Assembly (NCBI GenBank): GCA_948146395.1
Contig: OX411543.1
Span: forward strand, 71,600,948 to 71,664,947
Direction of reading: 5' to 3'
DNA length: 64,000 nucleotides
DNA from: Fragum whitleyi
Lineage: Eukaryota; Mollusca; Bivalvia; Cardiida; Cardiidae
The notes below the pieces were generated by a model. The model searched no databases and had not been told where the DNA came from. It saw only the letters and a list, made by a program, of their open reading frames with translations. Below are positions 62,901 to 64,000 of the stretch, piece by piece. The position numbers were made by a program, and so were the translations under genes. Numbering within the stretch: the first letter of the stretch is position 1; each line of letters opens with the position of its first letter.

Positions 62901-63902
62901 ATGTTTTAACGCCCCTGAGTGAGAGGTAGAGGTTTAAATCCACTGCTACCCAATTCCAGAGTTGGGTGTTCTGGGGCTGGCTATTAAGTGTTTTGCCCAC
63001 ACTCAAGAGACGTTGGGGCTTGAACCACACACCTCGAGGGCATAAGTCAAACGCCAATACTACTACGCTACCAAGGCAGTAGAATACTTACCCTATTAAA
63101 TCTGGTTAGGTAAGAATCATCACCAAGAAGTATATAGGCTTTCAACACATATTCATAGTAAGAGTCAATTCCAGCACCAACACCGCTATCTGTGAAAGGA
63201 TCAAATAAATGTTGACATTCGACTTTAAAGCAAACAATAAATTGAAACATCTTATTGAAAATATTAAATGTTACAAGATCATACACTGATTTATTTTATA
63301 CATCAAAAAACATATTCCTTCACTGTTGTGGGAAAATAGTGATTTATTCTCTTATCTTTTTAATCATGATAGGTATGAAATACAGTTACATGTAAATAAA
63401 TTTTATAACAAGATAACTGCCAATGGGTGCCCATACTCAGCTGTTGGGTGCTGTATAGTGGAAAAAATTCTTAGTTGAAAAAGGGGCATATTTGCACAAA
63501 GTATATCTTGAGTTATCCCCCTGTACATAAAGGTTTTAAATCCCTTTGACAAGGATCAATGGGGTCAAGAAGTAAGTGAATGCCTTAAGTATTACCAGAT
63601 ATATCACCAAATGTCGCAATGGTGTAAAAAAAACCTTCCAACAACAACAACAAGGTTTTAAAAATGATTCTTGAACTTGGTATTTGTATTTCCACTATCT
63701 ACTCTGGAAAGATTAATTGTTTTCTTGAGCTGTGACTGGTTTCAATTATAAATCCTTCCGTGTATTTAAAATAGATTAAAATTGATGATTGCCTACCTCT
63801 TCTAATCCAGTCTCCATTATGTATATTTATCACTGTACCAACAAGGTCACTACTTCTGTGTCTTTGATTCCATAGAAAATCCATTGCCTTGTGGGCTTTG
63901 TC
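45926..63902 (-). CDS. EDEM3: EDEM3, ER degradation-enhancing alpha-mannosidase-like protein 3 (5' end beyond window), 13 exons
   Basis: Minus-strand exons 63797-63902, 63092-63189, 61724-61849, 60701-60784, 59710-59793, 58617-58741, 57929-58091, 55360-55550, 54557-54807, 52477-52703, 50952-50997, 50111-50290 and 45926-47133 join in phase to 962 residues plus stop. EDEM3 trims mannose from misfolded glycoproteins in the ER lumen so that they enter ER-associated degradation. Visible: GH47 (alpha/alpha barrel) blocks [66 protein letters not shown] and the calcium-site FTTEGHLLP; then a protease-associated domain (GPAQFGYDL to GAVGAICIG, about local residues 420-545), a 400-residue acidic Ser/Glu/Gln-rich tail, and C-terminal KDDL, an HDEL/KDEL-like retrieval signal (human EDEM3 ends KDEL). 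The missing start should hold the signal peptide and first roughly 240 residues. Confidence 0.95.
47191..49143 (-). mobile_element. Family A element, copy A4, in the last EDEM3 intron
   Basis: On the minus strand it begins AGCTCACCTGAGCACAAAGT, folds on GCTCAAGGTGAGTT and has a GTCCGTCCATCGTCCGTCC stretch. About six units of 150-180 bp follow (49040 down to 48060): on the plus strand ACCATGGCAACCAGAG, TTTTAACAACTTTTGAAGAG, CTGCCAAGTTTCAGCTTGAT, GTTTAGGAGGAGAAGAATTT, TTTCGGCCATTTTCGG. The stretch 47200-48060 is not made of these units. The 3' end has the hairpin AGGACCATCATGGTCCT (plus-strand form) and TCTTG next to T. Confidence 0.75.
49144..50110. other. EDEM3 intron between exons 50111 and 47133, remaining part
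   Basis: AT-rich intron without a recognisable element end. Short open frames at 49118-49460 have no visible domain. Confidence 0.4.
50111..50290 (-). CDS. EDEM3: EDEM3 exon (end of PA domain)
   Basis: Encodes [20 protein letters not shown], then [20 protein letters not shown] and [20 protein letters not shown]. Acceptor ATGTTTACAG|AC, donor GTTG|GTTTGT. The block corresponds to the ...APLFQMAGDG.. and ..LFLFSKEG.. parts of human EDEM3 (recalled). Confidence 0.92.
50952..50997 (-). CDS. EDEM3: EDEM3 46-nt exon in the PA domain
   Basis: Encodes only [16 protein letters not shown]. Acceptor CCTTTTCCAG|GC, donor ATTG|GTAATT. It bridges the phases of the neighbours exactly and supplies the GAxGAI turn of the protease-associated fold; it is too short to show as an open frame. 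Confidence 0.92.
51018..51443 (-). mobile_element. Foldback repeat (family N), copy N4
   Basis: Inverted relative to N1: it runs from GGATAATCGTTTGTTTCAGT to GGTTTATCGAGAAATAAC-type sequence and CTTTAATG, here as TTATTTCTCGATAAACCACC and AAAAGCATTAAAGAAAT. It contains an inner hairpin CTATATTTTCACGAGTGGC / GTGTCACGAGTGAAAATATAG. The longest copy, close to an EDEM3 exon. Confidence 0.7.
51444..52081. other. EDEM3 intron segment, nothing recognised
   Basis: Very AT-rich; no element ends or exon-like sequence seen. Confidence 0.35.
52082..52412 (-). mobile_element. Family C-related element, copy C5, with long GGAC microsatellite
   Basis: On the minus strand it begins ATGCCCCCGATAGGGAGGCA; a (CCGT/CTGT)n run of about 80 bp follows (plus strand 52294-52376), then a body with GACCTTGACCCCTGGATGAC. 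The 3' end is the hairpin TGTCATCTTACAGTGACA, GCTCTTG next to T. Plus- and minus-strand frames over the microsatellite (DGRTDGQ, SVRPSVR) are artefacts of the repeat. Confidence 0.75.
52477..52703 (-). CDS. EDEM3: EDEM3 exon (start of PA domain)
   Basis: Encodes [40 protein letters not shown] and [22 protein letters not shown] and IERGDCMF are the recognisable PA-domain strands. Acceptor ATTCCCAG|CA, donor GATAAG|GTATGT. Confidence 0.93.
53058..53302. mobile_element. piggyBac-like MITE (family F), copy 2
   Basis: TTAA then CTCTTGTCATGCTTAA at the left; TTCAGCATGACAAGGG then TTTA at the right. The interior shares CATATGTGCAGTCTGATCTT with the other copies. The right TTAA has decayed by one base. 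Confidence 0.75.
53349..53563. mobile_element. MITE family E, copy E3
   Basis: Left TGACCCTGTTTGTGACATTT, CTAACAATTTC; right AAATTGTTGGAAATGTCGCA, CACAGGCTCA. Confidence 0.75.
53929..54233 (-). mobile_element. Family C element, copy C6
   Basis: The minus-strand 5' end is ATGCCCCTGTATCGAGAGAT, CGGGGGGCATATTG; then CTGTCTGTCCGTCTAACTGT and CCGTCTGTCCGTCCGTCTGT. The body has one core unit, and the 3' end is CCGGGGGCATTTGTGTTTCA, CAAACACATCTTG next to T. It matches C4 nearly end to end. Confidence 0.8.
54557..54807 (-). CDS. EDEM3: EDEM3 exon (between GH47 and PA domains)
   Basis: Encodes [60 protein letters not shown] and [15 protein letters not shown]. It corresponds to the DGRVQL..GLRFMQEMIEL region of human EDEM3 (recalled). 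Acceptor TTTGTTTCAG|AT, donor GATG|GTAAGT. Confidence 0.93.
54808..55359. other. EDEM3 intron, nothing recognised
   Basis: AT-rich intron sequence without element ends. Confidence 0.35.
55360..55550 (-). CDS. EDEM3: EDEM3 exon (after GH47 calcium site)
   Basis: Encodes [40 protein letters not shown] and then [16 protein letters not shown] matches the TCPNTQ block of human EDEM3; the rest of this linker is variable in the family. Acceptor CATTAACAG|AG, donor CCAAG|GTAACA. Confidence 0.9.
55912..56537 (-). mobile_element. Family D element, copy D2
   Basis: The minus-strand 5' end is ATACGCCGCCAGAGGCGGAC (a palindrome) and GTCCGTCCATCCATCCGTCT. Body units of about 120-140 bp carry, on the plus strand, CCAAGTTTCATTTAGATCCA, GCCAGAAACTTAGGAAGAGT and AAGGCTGCAATTTTAATAAG. 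The 3' end (minus) is TTTTGTGACTATGGCAC then TCTTG next to T. Confidence 0.7.
56619..57523. mobile_element. 0.9 kb element with 30-bp inverted ends (family O)
   Basis: TATAGTCAGTTTGACTTCTA, TATGGACCAA at the left; TTGGTCCATACAGAAGTCAA, ACAGACTATA at the right. The inside is AT-rich with two AACTAGATAG motifs. No transposase is seen. Confidence 0.65.
57803..57902 (-). pseudogene. Partial tandem duplicate of the following EDEM3 exon
   Basis: 100 bp offset by exactly 120 bp from the true exon and donor at 57923-58022. It repeats [20 protein letters not shown] and CNT, then TGA. Relative to the true exon the calcium-site threonine codon is Ile (FTIEGH instead of FTTEGH) and the Ser after CNT is a stop. 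The ATG|GTAAAT donor is kept. TTTATTACTAG just before it could act as an acceptor, giving a poison exon. Confidence 0.8.
57929..58091 (-). CDS. EDEM3: EDEM3 exon (GH47 C-terminal blocks)
   Basis: Encodes [40 protein letters not shown] and [14 protein letters not shown]. Glu in LAETFKYL and Thr in FTTEGH are the conserved GH47 active-site and calcium-binding positions (family knowledge). Acceptor ATTTCAG|GA, donor GCCATG|GTAAAT. Confidence 0.93.
58254..58560 (-). mobile_element. Truncated family C element
   Basis: Only the minus-strand 3' end is clear: GGGGCCATAAGTGTTTTGCA, AACACATCTTG next to T at 58254. The other border cannot be placed; the rest of this intron is unassigned. Confidence 0.45.
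58617..58741 (-). CDS. EDEM3: EDEM3 exon (GH47)
   Basis: Encodes [40 protein letters not shown] and D plus two bases. [11 protein letters not shown] matches VPCGFAAMKDV of human EDEM3 (recalled). The junction with the next exon reads EDQMDSF where human has EDRMDSF. Acceptor TATCCCAG|GC, donor GATCA|GTAAGT. Confidence 0.93.
58742..59383. other. EDEM3 intron, nothing recognised
   Basis: AT-rich intron; no exon or element end seen apart from the family E copy that follows. Confidence 0.35.
59384..59619. mobile_element. MITE family E, copy E4
   Basis: Left TGAGCCAGTGTGTGACATTT, CCAACAATTTG; right CAAATGTCACATGCAGGCCC. The interior shares GTGCGTATGCACAGACTGGC with E1/E2. Confidence 0.7.
59710..59793 (-). 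CDS. EDEM3: EDEM3 exon (GH47)
   Basis: Encodes [20 protein letters not shown] and ESTYFLYK; HPLRPEFxEST is a near-invariant GH47 signature. Acceptor CTATTACAG|GC, donor TATAAG|GTTAGT. Confidence 0.94.
59794..60550. other. EDEM3 intron, no gene recognised
   Basis: Contains overlapping short open frames at 59930-60212 on both strands (for example [20 protein letters not shown], minus) with no domain I recognise. The region may be a worn repeat, but no ends are visible. Confidence 0.35.
60555..60672. mobile_element. 118-bp foldback element in EDEM3 intron
   Basis: CATACTTAGTGTATTGTATT and GAGAATTGATAATTGT on the left are mirrored by ACAATTATCAATTCTC and AAAACACTAAGTACATA on the right, with CTCGGCAGAGCCTCA in the centre. 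Confidence 0.65.
60701..60784 (-). CDS. EDEM3: EDEM3 exon (GH47)
   Basis: Encodes [20 protein letters not shown] and QKHNFLPE. It directly continues the FPGLQ-type block of the previous exon. Acceptor TTAATTTCAG|GT, donor CCTGAG|GTAAGA. Confidence 0.94.
61025..61150. mobile_element. MITE family E, copy E5 (right end lost)
   Basis: TGAGCCTGTGTATGACATTT, CCAACAATTTCCC at the left, and the internal TATGCACAGTCTGACCAGAG, TCTTTGCTGTGCACACT. The right inverted repeat is not present. Confidence 0.65.
61405..61600 (+). mobile_element. tRNA-derived SINE, plus strand
   Basis: A weak A box in TGTGGCTGTCTAGGCATCTT and a strong B box in GAGTTCGATTCCCGGG are about 35 bp apart, followed by GCGCGAGTACTGGTGAATTT, CCAGGAAGCAGAATTGAG. 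No proper anticodon arm, so it is not called as a tRNA gene. Confidence 0.55.
61724..61849 (-). CDS. EDEM3: EDEM3 exon (GH47)
   Basis: Encodes [40 protein letters not shown] and [14 protein letters not shown] matches the conserved family block. Acceptor TATTTCCAG|CA, donor TTACAG|GTAAGA. Confidence 0.94.
61870..62245. repeat. Interrupted 15-bp minisatellite in EDEM3 intron
   Basis: Units of GTTTATGTATTGGAG occur four to five times at about 61878-61945 and four times at about 62175-62245. About 230 bp of non-repeat sequence separates the arrays. The second array borders the family F copy at 62248. Confidence 0.75.
62248..62490. mobile_element. piggyBac-like MITE (family F), copy 3
   Basis: TTAA then CCACGGTCATGATGAA at the left; TTCAGCATGATAAGAG then TTAA at the right. 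It shares TATGTGCAGTCTGATCTTAG with the other two copies. Confidence 0.75.
62900..63085 (-). mobile_element. tRNA-derived SINE, minus strand
   Basis: The minus strand has an A-box-like CTTGGTAGCGTAGTAGTATT and a B box in GTGGTTCAAGCCCC. It then continues with GTGGGCAAAACACTTAATAG and ends with CTCTCACTCAGGGGCG. It adjoins the 63092-63189 exon donor at a distance of about 7 bp. Confidence 0.6.
63092..63189 (-). CDS. EDEM3: EDEM3 exon (GH47)
   Basis: Encodes [20 protein letters not shown] and [12 protein letters not shown]; [13 protein letters not shown] is a GH47 hallmark containing active-site residues. Acceptor CTTTCACAG|AT, donor AATAGG|GTAAGT. Confidence 0.95.
63190..63796. other. EDEM3 intron, nothing recognised
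   Basis: AT-rich intron; an AACAACAACAACAA run lies near 63638. No element ends seen. Confidence 0.35.
63797..63902 (-). CDS. EDEM3: EDEM3 exon (first one inside the window)
   Basis: Encodes [35 protein letters not shown]. It matches the KALDFLWEKRQRSSNLVG region of human EDEM3, near residue 245 (recalled). Acceptor TTGATTTTAG|GA, donor AGAAGAG|GTAGGC. Exons upstream are beyond 64000. Confidence 0.93.
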
Positions 63903-64000
63903 CTAAAATCAAGGAATAATTTAATGTTATTAACCCAAATAAAGAAATAAATAGTCTTACCTTTAGAATCAAGATTTAATAACATTCATGAACTGCTGCT

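Noticed and set aside
62900..63085. Possible tRNA gene
   Set aside because: B box present but no cloverleaf can be closed; followed by a SINE-like body.

Overview
This window is invertebrate nuclear DNA: AT-rich, intron-rich and crowded with repeats. It most likely comes from a bivalve mollusc. That placement is inferred from two spliced animal genes with GT-AG introns, several tRNA-derived SINEs, many short foldback elements, and repeats built as in the bivalve pearl / Helentron-associated elements (a terminal palindrome, a CCGT/GGAC microsatellite and 120-180 bp tandem core units). The species cannot be fixed from the sequence alone.

Two protein-coding genes are supported and they converge. 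On the + strand a complete CDC7 kinase gene (the catalytic subunit that with DBF4 fires replication origins) runs from 20897 to 33685 in ten coding exons. They join in phase to a 457-residue protein, shorter than the vertebrate protein because the kinase inserts are small. On the - strand an EDEM3 gene (ER degradation-enhancing mannosidase-like protein, ER-associated degradation of glycoproteins) enters from the right edge and ends at 45926. Thirteen exons encode the last 962 residues: most of the GH47 domain, a protease-associated domain, a long acidic tail and a C-terminal KDDL ER-retrieval-like signal. The first roughly 240 residues lie beyond the window.

Layout: 1-20.4 kb is intergenic and made of transposable elements: LINE reverse-transcriptase fragments, a 4.85 kb inverted-repeat element, a 2 kb terminal-inverted-repeat element, a MITE with an exact 11-bp target duplication, a SINE and a nested stack of repeats inside a broken LINE. 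20.4-33.8 kb is CDC7, whose introns hold many MITEs. 33.8-45.9 kb is the convergent intergenic region, mostly repeats, including one element inserted into an inverted copy of its own family. 45.9-64 kb is EDEM3, with further repeats in its introns and a partial tandem duplication of one exon.

The most interesting non-genic signal is a set of at least four repeat families (called A, B, C and D here). They share one architecture: a palindromic 5' end, a CCGT/GGAC microsatellite, family-specific tandem core units, and a 3' hairpin followed by TCTTG or CTAG next to T. In family B the 3' hairpin stem differs completely between copies but stays paired. All family letters used here are local labels.
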